Below are positions 8,611 through 19,038 of a DNA stretch of 64,000 bases, piece by piece. Numbering within the stretch: the first letter of the stretch is position 1; each line of letters begins with the position of its first letter. The notes under the pieces are model-generated. The model worked only from the letters and a program-made list of their open reading frames with translations. It was not told where the DNA came from and did not search any database. This DNA is from Plantago major. Its lineage: Eukaryota; Streptophyta; Magnoliopsida; Lamiales; Plantaginaceae. The stretch lies in the NCBI GenBank assembly GCA_026545765.1, contig CM048844.1, positions 50,991,401 to 51,055,400 of the forward strand, given 5' to 3'. Position numbers and translations under genes: made by a program.

Positions 8611-10299
8611 TGTTAGATATTTTGTTAGAATATCTGTTTAGATTTTGTTCAGCAACATGATGACTTATCTTAGTCTCAGAAAGGTGATTAGTACTCTTGG
8701 TTCACTTGAACATTGTAAAAGAGGAAACCCACTAAGTATGATAGTCTAGCTAATCTTGTATAGGATGTTAGGTCTCAAAATGTAATTTTTATTTTATGAA
8801 GAGAAGACCAAGAAGAAGACATCCAAGAAGAAAGCTCAACAAGAACTGAAGACTTGAAGAAAACTGCACAAGATTACTGAATCTGTTGTTCAGATATCTT
8901 AGCCAGATATCTTGTAGACACGAACAGTTTCAAACAAACTGTGTCACAAGAGATATCTGAGAAATGAGATACATATCTGAAGACAAGGAAAGTGTCCACA
9001 TATATCTGTTCTCAGATACCTTGAGTGTTAAAACACGTTTCTGAAAAGAAACAAGGTTGTTTCAATCAATACAAGTGGTATCTGAAGAATGAAGATAAGG
9101 ACGTGCAAAGAATCAGACAACAAGTCTAGTCTCTGATACAATGCATAGTTCCGTTGACACTACAGGACAAAAAGTATAGTACAATGCATTTAATGCACGG
9201 ACAGAGATGTCTGAGTAAAAGCAATGACAACTTCTGAGAAGAAGACAAAACTTGCTACAGTACTATACACACAGATATCGATAGTTTGAATTTGAGCTTA
9301 ACGGATACTATTCAAACGGCACTCAAATTCATCTATAAATATTAACACTTAGACAGCTTGAGAGATACACACGACACATTGCATACGCTGAAACATAGAA
9401 CTCTGAACATCCTACTCTCTCAAAGCAACTTACTTATTATCAAAGCTTTCTGTTGCGACTAAAGCTTGTGATCTTGAGTAAACACTGAAGTTCTAAGTGT
9501 CCTGATCCTAAACAAGCAAAGCTATCTGTGAAGGAGTTGAATCAAAAGATCAACTATCTGAGATTCATTCTCTTGAACAGATTTCATAAGACTTGGGTCA
9601 GTAAAATCGAACTAGATACCATACGCTGTAAAGTGTATTAAGTAACTAAGTTCACAGAGCTATCTGAATAACTGAAAAGTTATTAAGACGCTCATCTGAC
9701 AACTCAAACCGAAACCAACACCGAAACCGGCGTGGAGTACAGGAAGTACTTAGTTTATAAAATCAGGGAATAACTCCAAGGTTACCGGAGTATAGGAAGT
9801 ACTTGATTTGGGAAACTAAGGAATAACTCCAAAGTTTTTGAGTATAGGAAGTACTTAGCTTGGGAAGCTAGGGAACAACTCAAAGGTTTCTGAGTATAGG
9901 AAGTACTTGGCTGAAGAAGCTAGGGAACAACTCAGGGGGAACATTTGGTTGGGAACCAATTGTTCAGAATCTTAGAATAGGATTTCTGTAAGGTTATCTC
10001 AATTATCTGTTCTAGTGAATTCTAGGTCTCTGATAGACCGAAGTGGATTAGTTGGAGGATTACGCCACCTCCGATACCACTATACTTGTGTCATTTACAT
10101 TTACGTATTTATACTTCAGCAACACACACACACTTATTAACTTTTTCTACACTTATCTACATTAAGTCTTCCTAACTCTGATTCTAAGTATCAGATATCC
10201 ATTGAGATATCTGAGAAACATTTGTTATCGACAAAAGTTTTAAAAGACTATTCACCCCCCCCCCTCTAGTCTTTTACTTTGCCGTTATCTGGACCAACA
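8611..10299 (+). repeat. 5' LTR of copia element 2
   Basis: 1689 bases from TGTTAGATATTT to GGACCAACA. It includes a TATAAATATTAACAC box near 9334-9348 as likely core promoter, four tandem 52-53-bp units with the palindrome AAGTACTT (about 9736-9950), and a C tract of 10 at 10255-10264. The first 12 bases look like a partial tandem copy of the LTR start (TGTTAG twice), a feature shared with its partner LTR but not with the other elements. Confidence 0.95.
9736..9950 (+). repeat. Four 52-53-bp tandem units in LTR
   Basis: Units start near 9736, 9789, 9841 and 9893. Each contains AGGAAGTACTT, then a GGGAAxCTAGGGAA-like block, then TAACTCCAAGG or CAACTCAAAGG. The same array is present with different copy numbers in all the LTRs here, with two or so clear units in the LTR of element 4. 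Confidence 0.85.
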
Positions 10300-10301
10300 A
10301 G

Positions 10302-10319
10302 TTGTATCAGAGCAGGAGG
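10302..10319 (+). other. Primer binding site, element 2 (tRNA-iMet type)
   Basis: Two bases after the LTR lies TTGTATCAGAGCAGGAGG, which resembles the TGGTATCAGAGC complement of the 3' end of initiator methionine tRNA. Elements 1 and 3 carry the same site on the minus strand. This primer is usual for Ty1/copia elements. Confidence 0.85.
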
Positions 10320-10395
10320 TTCACCACCTTCCAGATGAACCTAGATCCCAGATAGGTGAAGGAACTTTGTCCATTTTGAGGACTATTTAATTTGT

Positions 10396-12930
10396 GTGTT
10401 AAGTGCAGGTATGTCTCTGAGTGATGCACCAGTTCTCAAACCAGAGAACTACGAGAAATGGAAAAATAACATGATGCTCCACCTTGAAGCCATAAGTGAC
10501 GAGATGATCGAAGTAATAAAGAATGGCCCAATAGTCATTCAACAACTTAAGCAAGTCATGGAGGTTTCAAGTGTAAGAGACAGAGATCAAAGCGAAGGAT
10601 CTTCACAAACAGATGCGTCAACTAGTGGAAGATCTACTGGTCACGTTATTTACGAAACAAAGCCCAGAGAACTCTGGACATCGGAAGATGCCAAGAGGAA
10701 TCGTCTGGATGGTCAAGCTCGTAACATCATCATCAGATCAACACCAGAGCACATACAGTGTAAACTGTGGGGTGCTAAAACAGCAAAAGTTGCCTGGCAA
10801 CTGATTGAAGAAATCTGTGCCGGAACTGAGAAAACCAAGGAAAACAAGTTCGAAGTTCTAAAGTTGAAATTTCAAAATTTCAAGCAAGGTCCCACTGAAA
10901 CTCTGGAAGAACTTGATTTCAGATTTACCACTCTTATGAGTGATATGGCAGCACTTGGGGAAAGCAATAGATACTCTCAGTCAGAGAAGATTAAGACTAT
11001 TGTCAGAAGTCTTAACCACAACTGGGAGCATACTAAATTCTTTTATTTCAACCAAGGTATGCCAAATATCACTCCAGTGGAACTTTTCTCTCATCTTGCT
11101 ACTGTTGACTATGAGACAACTCAGAGAGAACAAACAACTGAAAAGTTGCAGAATGTTGCTCTAGTTAATCAAGAAACTTCTGAAAAGAAGAAAAGCAAGG
11201 AGGAGACTGAGGATGCTCTTGCTGCAAAGCAAATGAGTAAATTTGTCAGTCGAGAAATTGAGAGAAGAAAAGCCAAAGAGAAGCTGAAAAAGCATCTAGG
11301 CTCAAACTATCACCAGTACAAAAATATGTAGAGCTCGCTGAACAAGCCAGCTCAGAAAGCATCATGTACTGAGGAAGCAGAAATTGGAAACGATATCTGT
11401 TTCTATTGTCAGAAACCTGGCCACTTCAAGAAGGATTGTCCTGCCCTCAACAAACTAAGGACAGGTGACAAGAAAGAAAGAAGAATCTTCAGAAGAAGCC
11501 AGAAAGCTTTGTTAACTGAAGAAAGAAAGAAAATCCAGATTCAACTGGATGCTCTAGACGTTGAGACAGATTCTGAAGATGACAATTCAGATGATTCAAC
11601 CCTACCATCACCAGAATTATGTGGAGTTACTCATGACATAATCAACTTCGGCCTCAAGAAGAATGAAATGTGTGGAGTTGCTGAAATTGACGGACCAGAC
11701 ATCTCCAACATAGAAAAATGTCTTATGGCTGATGAGGTAACACATACTTCTTGCTACACTTATGAAAGTGATGAAGAGGAAATAAAAAATCTAGAAAATC
11801 TCAGGAAAGAACTTGACATCTATGAAAGAGAATTTCTAATGATTCGAGCTAGAGCCGAAAACCTTGAAGAAGAAAAGAATTCTCTTGAAAAGGAAAATTC
11901 TCAATTAGTTAAAGATTCTGAGAGAAAGGATGCTGAAAACGCATTTCTCAAAGCTCAGATATCTGAGGCTAAAAAGTGACATGAAGAAGCAATGGCTGAG
12001 TTACGAAAGAATTATGAAAATCTTCTTTCTGAAAACAAGGAACTCAAGAAGAAAGAACTATCTTTTTAATCTTATGCCAAAGCTAGTGACACTCTTACTG
12101 AAGTACAATCTTACTTAAGAGATCCTTCAGAAAAGAAAGGACTTGGGCTGAATACTCAGACAGATTGTTCTATTACTCTGAATAAGAGTAAGGAGAAGAG
12201 AACATTTGTAAGTACTCAGCAAGACGGTTCCCATGCAATCTATAGTATTGGTGAAAAGACAAAGATTGTTGACAAAGCAAAGGCAGTTGCGACTAGACCT
12301 TTGTGGGAAAAACAAGTCAAAAACAAAACTGATGGGTACGTCTCTGAAAAGAAACACAACACTGAAAAGTGTAAACACCCACAGTGCTATGTCTCTCAAA
12401 AAGGTAGAATTGCAGGAGCTGGAAAATTCTCCCTTGTCACTTTTTCTGGAAAGAAATTGGATCAACCAGAGACTAGCAAAGCTGCTGAGAAAAGATCTCA
12501 GATAGCTTCAAGTGCTCGAAACGGTATTGGCTACAAAGGCATCGGAAAACAACTTGCTCATGAGTACAAGCAGGAGCAAGAACGATGGCTGAAAGCTAGA
12601 ATTGCTCAAAGCAATTATCAGAAGTGGAAGTTAAATCAAGCCACTGAAAATCTGAATGCCAGGGCTAGAAGAAATCTGGCAAGGAAGGCTAAGTTTGCTG
12701 AAAAGCAAACTCAGAAACCTGACAGGTATCTCAAAGCATCATATGGAGCACCTATGAACACACCAAGGAAGAAAATAATTCTTACTAATGATAACTTTCA
12801 TTCAAACAGAATTCCTCCTTACGTTCCTGTCAGACAAAAGCATATTTCAAAGAAATTCATTCAAAAATGGATTCCTACTGGAAGAACTTTTGATTCTGAC
12901 GGTTCCATCAAAGATATGAGAACCTAATCT
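10396..12930 (+). pseudogene. gag: gag region of element 2
   Basis: Coding for the capsid-nucleocapsid polyprotein. The N-terminal part has the copia Gag look (PENYEKWKNNMMLHLEAISD, then KLWGAKTAKVAWQLIEEICAGTEKTKENKF, then LKLKFQNFKQGPTETLEELDFRF), matching the UBN2/Retrotran_gag_2 type. A CCHC zinc knuckle (CFYCQKPGHFKKDC, about 11397-11438) follows. After it comes an unusually long acidic and coiled-coil linker and a basic region (ARARRNLARKAKF), as in Sireviruses, whose Gag is longer than that of other copia lineages. It is broken. Confidence 0.85.
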
Positions 12931-12954
12931 CCTGTTTCCTGTTGCGAGAATGCT

Positions 12955-13360
12955 TCCTGGACTAAAGCACAATGGCTATTTGATAGTGGATGCGGAAAGC
13001 ACATGACAGGAGACAAAGCAAATCTGGTTGACTACAAAGCTTGCAACACAGGACCAGATATCAGATTTGCTGGAGGAGAATTAAATCCCTCTCTGGGATT
13101 TGGCAATGTCAAATTGGGAACTTTGACAATCACTGACGTATTACATGTTAAGGATTTGAAATACAATCTATTTAGCATGAGCCAGTTTGCAGACAAGGGT
13201 TTTACTATAAAATTCAAAGCTAAATACTGCAAACTAATTGACAATGAGTCAAAGCAGACAGTCTTAGTTGGTCGGCGGAAAGGCAGTCTTTATGTTGCCG
13301 ATTGGGCATCTGCCACAACTGAAGAATGTCTCATGGTGAGTCAATCTGGTCACATGTAAG
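12955..13360 (+). pseudogene. Aspartic protease region of element 2
   Basis: Starts with WLFDSGCGKHMTGDKANLV, the copia protease motif with the DSG active-site triplet, followed by a GGELNPSLGFGNV glycine-rich strand and a VLHVKDLKYNLFSMSQ segment. It would cut the Gag-Pol polyprotein in virus-like particles. It precedes integrase, which is the copia order. Part of a broken polyprotein. Confidence 0.85.
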
Positions 13361-14360
13361 ACCTTGCCACGGTTATGGCACAAAAGAATGAGTCACTTGA
13401 ATTTCAAAACTCTGAATAGACTTGCCAAGAAAGAGTTAGTGGTTGGTCTTCCCAAAACATCTTTCAGAAAGGATGGTATCTGTTCTGCCTGTCAGATGGG
13501 GAAACAATCTAAGATCTCTTTCAAGTCCAAAATCAGACACTCTAGTGTTAGACCACTGCAACTTTTACATATGGATCTTTTTGAATCATCTGTAACTAGT
13601 TATGCAGGAAAGAAATATGGTCTGGTTGTTGTAGATGACTTCTCAAGATTCACTTGGGTTGCCTTTACAAACACAAATCGATGCCGTGGTGGAGATACCA
13701 AACTTGCTGACAAAGCTTGAAATCATGAAAAATGTAAAGGTATCTGCAATCAGAACAGATCATGGTACTGAGTTTGTCAATCAGTACATAAAGGAGTTTT
13801 GTACCTGCAAAGGTATACAACACCAACTTTCCTCTGTAAGAACACCTCAACAAAATGTTGTTGAATAAAGGAAAAACAGAACCCTTAAAGAAGCTGCAAG
13901 GACAATGCTAGCTGACACTGAGATAAGTGAAATATATTGGGTTGAAGCTGTAAACACAGCCTGCTACACTCAGAACAGATGCTTGATAAACAAACACCAT
14001 GACGGGACCCCCTATGAAATTTTGGTTGGAAGACCTCCTAATATCAAACATCTGAGAGTATTTGGTTGTAGATGTTTTGTTCTAAACAATGGGAAAGATT
14101 ATCTGAGAACATTTCAACCAAAGGCAGATGAAGGTGTTTTTCTTGGCTATTCCACAAACAGCAAAGCTTACAGAGTTTACAACAAAAGAACAAAGAAAAT
14201 TGAGGAATCAGTTCATGTTGTATTCTATGAAGGAAGTAAGAGAACACCTCCTACTGATGAACTCTCAGAAAAGTTCAAAGAACTATTACTGAGGGATACT
14301 AAAGAAGAATCCTCAGAAAGGAAAAACATCGTTATGGAAAGTGAGGATGACTCTGAGTAG
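13361..14360 (+). pseudogene. Integrase region of element 2
   Basis: It has the HHCC zinc domain (LWHKRMSHLNFKTL...CSACQMGKQ), then the catalytic core with VVVDDFSRFTWV and IRTDHGTEFVNQY, and a C-terminal GKDYLRTFQPKADEGVFLGYS block typical of copia integrases. It would insert the cDNA into host DNA. It lies between protease and reverse transcriptase, which places the element in Ty1/copia. It is broken. Confidence 0.88.
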
Positions 14361-14880
14361 AAAAGCTTGAAAAGCCTAGTAACAACAAGATGACTCACAA
14401 ACATGATGAGGAATTTCCTATGAGTTTTCCAGAAATGGAACAGGTTACTGAGAACCTTCATCATGGAGAGGTATCTAAAAATAAGAATGCTGAAATGCAT
14501 GTCTCAGATATCTCTAACACTGAAAAAGTGTCAGATATCCATGACATTTCTCATATGTCAGATATCTTAGATACTGAAAAAGTATCAAATCAAAATCTTA
14601 GTGATTCACATTCAGATCACCTGGATATTGATCCTACTAGCACTAAACCTTTGATGAAATGGATCAAAGATCATCCTACAAAGGATATAATTGGACCAAT
14701 TAATCAGGGTGTTATGACTAGGAGAGCAATAGCTGAAAATGCTGATTCTCTTTTTGGATGTTTCATCTCGAATATTGAACCTAAAAGTATAGAAGAAGCA
14801 TTAGGAGACCAAGACTGGATCTCTGCAATGCAAGAAGAGTTGGATCAATTTGAGAGAAACAGAGTCTGAAAACTAGTTCC
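14361..14880 (+). pseudogene. Integrase-RT linker of element 2
   Basis: A Ser/Glu/Asp-rich, low-complexity linker with repeated SDISNTEKVSDI-like peptides (DNA words CAGATATC), then the conserved pre-RT block TKPLMKWIKDHPTKDIIGPINQGVMTRR. Such linkers are usual before copia reverse transcriptase and vary in length; elements 1 and 3 show the same repeated peptides. Confidence 0.7.
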
Positions 14881-15650
14881 ATTTATAGAAGGAACATCTG
14901 TGATTGGAACTAAGTGGGTTTTCAGAAACAAAATGAATGAAATTGGTGAAATAACCAGAAACAAAGCAAGATTGGTTGCCAAAGGATTCACTCAGACTGA
15001 AGGCTTAGATTTTGATGAGTCATATGCACCGGTTGCCAGATTGGATGCAATAAGACTCTTTCTAGCCTTTACAGCTCACAAAAATTTCAAAGTTTATCAG
15101 ATGGATGTCAAAAGCGCATTCCTAAACGGTGAACTTGCAGAAGAAGTTTATGTTGAGCAACCACCTGGCTTTGAAGTTTCCTCAGAAAGTAGAATGGTCT
15201 ATAAATTACAGAAAGCTCAGATGGATCAAACAGGCTCCAAGAGCATGGTATGACACTTTGGCCAAATACCTTCTGGAAAGTGGTTTCAAGAAAGGTGAAG
15301 TTGATAAAACTTTATTTACCTTGAATCATGATGGGAAACTACTCTTAGTTCAAGTATATGTTGATGACATTATATTTGGATCTAAGGACAAGCAACTTTG
15401 TAATGACTTTGCAAATATCATGAAAAGCAAGTTTGAGATGAGCATGATGAGAGAAATGAATTATTTCCTAGGATTGCAAGTCAAGCAACTCAATGATGGA
15501 ATATTCATTAGTCAAACAAAGTATGCAAAAGACATGCTCACAAAATTCAATCTTAAGCCTTCTGAAAAGAATGCTAAGATACCTATGAGCATTGGAACCA
15601 AAATGACCTATACTGAATCAGATAAGAGTGTTGAAGAACATAAGTATAGG
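14881..15650 (+). pseudogene. Reverse transcriptase region of element 2
   Basis: Carries the copia RT blocks: [59 protein letters not shown] and the catalytic VQVYVDDIIFGS (about 15349-15384). It would copy genomic RNA into DNA in the cytoplasm. It continues into RNase H. It is broken but highly recognisable. Confidence 0.9.
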
Positions 15651-16145
15651 AAGTTGATAGGTTCACTACTTTACCTCACTGCAAGTAGACCTGATATTCA
15701 ATATGCTGTTGGAGTATGTGCTAGATTTCAGATAAATCCAATGCAAACACACTAAAACATTGCTATGAAAATATTCCGGTATGTGAAGGGTACAGTAGAT
15801 GTAGGACTGTGGTATCCTAAAGAAAGTGAATTGAGTTTAGCTGGGTACTCAGATGCTGATTATGCTGGATCATTGCTTGATAGGAAAAGCACCTCAGGAA
15901 CTTGTCGGTTCGGCACTAGACTTATCTCATGGTTTAGCAAGAAGCAAAACTCAATTGCAACTTCTACCACGTAGGTTGAATATATTGTCTTGGTTGTTGT
16001 GCAACACAAATTACGTGGATACAACAACAACTTAAAGACTATGGACTCGAGAAGAAAACTCCCATTTTCCGTGACAACACAAGTGCTATTGCGACATACG
16101 TAATCCTAAATTTCATGCCGAACAAAGCACATTGATGTTAGACAT
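15651..16145 (+). pseudogene. RNase H region of element 2
   Basis: The connection segment (IGSLLYLTASRPDIQYAVGVCARFQ) leads to the RNase H core ([25 protein letters not shown], then an LISWFSKKQNSIATST block). It degrades RNA in the RNA-DNA hybrid. It ends the pol part; hairpin-rich noncoding DNA follows. It is broken. Confidence 0.87.
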
Positions 16146-16254
16146 CACTTCATCGAGACCATGTTGAAAAGGCAATATAGAGATACTCAAGATTGGGATC
16201 AAGACCAACTTGCGATATCTTCACTAAGCCACTACAAGAAAGTAGATTCTTAGC

Positions 16255-16560
16255 CTTAAGACATAGTTTTGGACTAATGGAACTACCAATGAACTGAAAA
16301 GTTCGTATCCGAACGGGCATCCAGAAAAGAGGTATCTGGAACGGGTATCCAGAAAAGAGAGAAGAGGTATCTGGAACGGGTATCCAGAAAAGAGAGAAGA
16401 GGTATCTGGATCGGGTATCCAGAAAAGAGAGAAGAGGTATCTGGAACGGGAACCCAGAAGTCAAAAAGGCTAAAGAGCAAAAAGATAGCTTAAGATCTCT
16501 GAGACGGGAACTCAGATATCTGAATCATTCTATGAACGGGGAACACAAAAGAGAATAGTA
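16255..16560 (+). promoter_or_regulatory. Post-pol hairpin chain, element 2
   Basis: A run of about seven small inverted repeats. Each has a loop with ACGGG (ACGGGTA, ACGGGAA) and arms such as CTGGA/TCCAG or CTGAG/CTCAG. Several units (about 16330-16460) are near-perfect tandem copies of 35-40 bases. Elements 1, 3 and 4 have matching chains after pol. Arms of different sequence that still pair suggest an RNA or DNA structure kept by selection. Its role is unknown; packaging, splicing control or polyadenylation are guesses. Confidence 0.65.
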
Positions 16561-16955
16561 TAACTATCTGCAGTCAACTACTCTCTTGAATCTCGCACTA
16601 TTTCTATTTTGATGAAAAACTTGGGAAAATCCTAAGTATAAGACAAATTCAGATGCGAACAGTGTCCTTGCTCCAGCAGAATTGTGATTCAGATAGCTAT
16701 TAGCCAAAATTCATTAAATGGACACAATTACATTTGTTGATTGTGATCATTGCTGGAGAAGCAATGGTGACCCTTGATGAATTCAAGCGCTTGATCTGAA
16801 CGGCAGAAGTTAATTCACAGTAAATAGTGGACTGTTGACATTCAGACATGGCCCACTAAGCATTTAATGCCGAACTAGCTTTTGCTCACGCCTGTTTGCA
16901 AATCACAGATACGTATACACAAAATCAATTTGTATGTATTTGTCTGTTGAGATTC
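16561..16955 (+). other. Noncoding DNA upstream of the extra-gene promoter
   Basis: No gene is seen. The stretch matches 26000-26330 (minus), 37870-38225 (minus) and 48300-48690 across the family, with shared words such as AATTCATTAAATGGACACAA and GTGGGCCA-like pieces. Its conservation suggests it belongs to the extra gene's upstream regulatory region. Confidence 0.5.
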
Positions 16956-16961
16956 ACTTGC

Positions 16962-17035
16962 TATATATATAGGATTTTGGCAAATGAAATCACTTTTGCC
17001 TAATCCGAAATTTCAACTTGCATCAAAACAGCAAA
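16962..17035 (+). promoter_or_regulatory. TATA box and leader stem before the extra gene
   Basis: TATATATATA at 16962-16971 lies about 190 bases before the ATG at 17161. Just downstream the words GGATTTTGGCAAA and TTTTGCCTAATCC form an inverted pair. The same box, stem and spacing occur in elements 1 (about 25906), 3 (about 37785) and 4 (about 48693). This looks like a separate promoter for the extra gene. Confidence 0.6.
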
Positions 17036-17160
17036 AACCTTCTCCTAATCCTCTGCAACTTCTCTAAAATCTCTGCATTTCTTGATTAATTTTTTCTGAA
17101 AAGAATCACTCAATCGAATCTCTTTCAAACACTAGCTTCAAATCCTTACTATATAAAGAC

Positions 17161-18195
17161 ATGGCCTCCAAGAACACTTCTACACAGAAATCCCAATCCT
17201 CCACTGGTACTGCTGAAAAGCAAGCACCAGAGTTGGTTATTGTTAACAATCGACTGGTAGGAGCTTTCAATCCTGACCATTGGACTTCAAGTCACAGAAT
17301 GATTTGGGGTGGTGCCATGGTTGAGGAATACCTCACGGCTGGAATAGAGAACCAAGCCGACAGAAAGCTAATTCTTGACAAGCTTGAAAAGGCACATATC
17401 AAGGGCTTTGTATCTGCTCGCCCTAGTGGAATTTCGTCACTTGATGTGTGGAATTTTACAACAACTCCAGGATTATTTCCTGTGTATCTGAAGGCACTGA
17501 AATAGTGTCTATCAAAACCTCAGTCCAAGGAAAGGAAATCCTTCTGGACTTAACAACTTTCTGTAAGTTGTTTGAGGTTCAAAATCTTGGAAAGGATTTT
17601 GAAATAAACACCAAGGATGAGGAACTCCTTGAAGGTGTTAAAGAACTTAAAACAGTGATGTGTGTGATCTTGAGAAATCAGATACACCCACTGAGTTCAA
17701 ACTTGCTGACATCCGAACCAGACATCTGTTGGTTCACTGGGATGTACTGGCTTGCATTCTTCACAGATGCTTTGATGGTCTACAAGGAGGTGCTGACCAG
17801 ATAAGCCAAGAACGATGGATCATGATGTTCTTGCTGAATCAACAAGACAAAAGGCTGGAAAACCCTTTCAACTGGGGAAAGTACGCCTTCATGAAATTTG
17901 TGAAGAAAATTCAAGGCTTCGAGCCTAAGATTGTTAAAGGACTAGCTGAGCCAAAGGCCACAGTAGGATATGGTCTGAAGATATGCTACTTGCTGGAAAA
18001 GCTGGGCATTGAGCTCAGAGAGACGGCTGAAATAGCCAACAGTAACTTACTCTACAAGTATGAGTATACAAATCTGATGAAAAAGGTTACTGGGTCTCAG
18101 AAAGGTCCTAAGAAGAGAAAATCTGAAAAGATATCTAAAGAAAAGGTTGCGACCAAGAAGCCCAGAACTTCAAGAAAGAAGTCTACTGGCAAATG
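17161..18195 (+). pseudogene. Extra gene of element 2: conserved N-terminal domain
   Basis: The start is the ATG shared by all copies (MASKNTSTQKSQ here, MAPKRASTQKSQ in element 3, MAPKRE in element 4). The domain is about 300 residues: NNRLVGAFNPDHW, MIWGGAMVEEYL, a DVLEFYNN-like block, VQGKEILLDLTTFCKLFE, LLVHWDVLACILHRCFDGLQGGADQISQE, NPFNWGKYAFMKFVKKIQGFEPK and GLKICYLLEKLGIELRE, then a basic Lys/Arg tail that may be a nuclear signal. The block order loosely recalls the plant putative transposon-associated domain (Pfam Transposase_32/PF20167 type), from memory only. No membrane segment is seen, so env-like describes its position, not its chemistry. It is broken. Confidence 0.6.
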
Positions 18196-19038
18196 AGAAG
18201 ACACACCCAAAGAGGTTGTCAATTCTCAGAAATCTACAGACATGGCAGATGAACTCATCAATGCTGCAAAAGAGTTATCACTTATTGAACAAGTAGACTC
18301 AACAACAGAAAGTGGTTTCAGAAATGTTGCGACTAATGCAGAAAGCCTTGCTGATGAACTCATGAATGCTGCCAAAAGTTGTGAAAAACACCAAGCCCCA
18401 TCTGCAGAAACCGCAGGAATAATGGACCAATCAGTTCCCAATGCTGATGAGAGCTCTGACGATGAAGATGATGAACTAATCATCTCTCAAGTCCTAGAAA
18501 AATCAAAGAGGGCTAAGGTTACTGAACAAGTAACTGGTTATAAGGTATCTGAAGAAGAACTTACACCACAGGTTGCTGAACCTATAGCAAAGGTTGTTGG
18601 TGCAAACACATCATCAGGGAATGACTCTCTTGCACAACTTCACAAAGCCCTGATGAGTGGTATCTTAGTATTGGCAAATGCTGATGGAAATGCCACATCT
18701 AAGAATCTGGAAGAACATTCTACTGATCAATCTTCTGCTTCCAGACAACCACAACAGTCACAAGTGGTTGATGAAATGGTAAATGAACTCCATTTTGAAA
18801 TACCAAGAAGACAAGATGTCAAGAAAATCTCAGAATTGAGCAGGTTCCCCAACTCAATGAGAGGGATCAAACTGAGACATCTACTCAGAATGATCAACCA
18901 GGGGAGGCAACTGAGTTGCATACTCAGGGAATGTGTGAAGTACCAGAAACTTCAAACAAAGAAACTGAACTGGGACAAGACGACCAATGTATAGAAAGGT
19001 CACAAGTTCCAGAGACCAATCAGCCTGAAACTGCTCGG
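18196..19038 (+). pseudogene. Extra gene of element 2: ADELINA and acidic region
   Basis: Codes for ADELINAAKEL and ADELMNAAK units, an acidic DESSDDEDDELI block, a VVGANTSSGNDSLAQLHKALMSG segment and a Gln/Glu-rich stretch. It matches the minus-strand region 8066-8605 plus adjoining parts of element 1. The low-complexity, charged composition suggests a disordered linker. It is broken. Confidence 0.5.

Noticed and set aside
16310-16470. Regular short repeats resembling a CRISPR array
   Set aside because: Units follow each other without unique spacers, lie in a plant retroelement, and are explained by duplicated hairpins.
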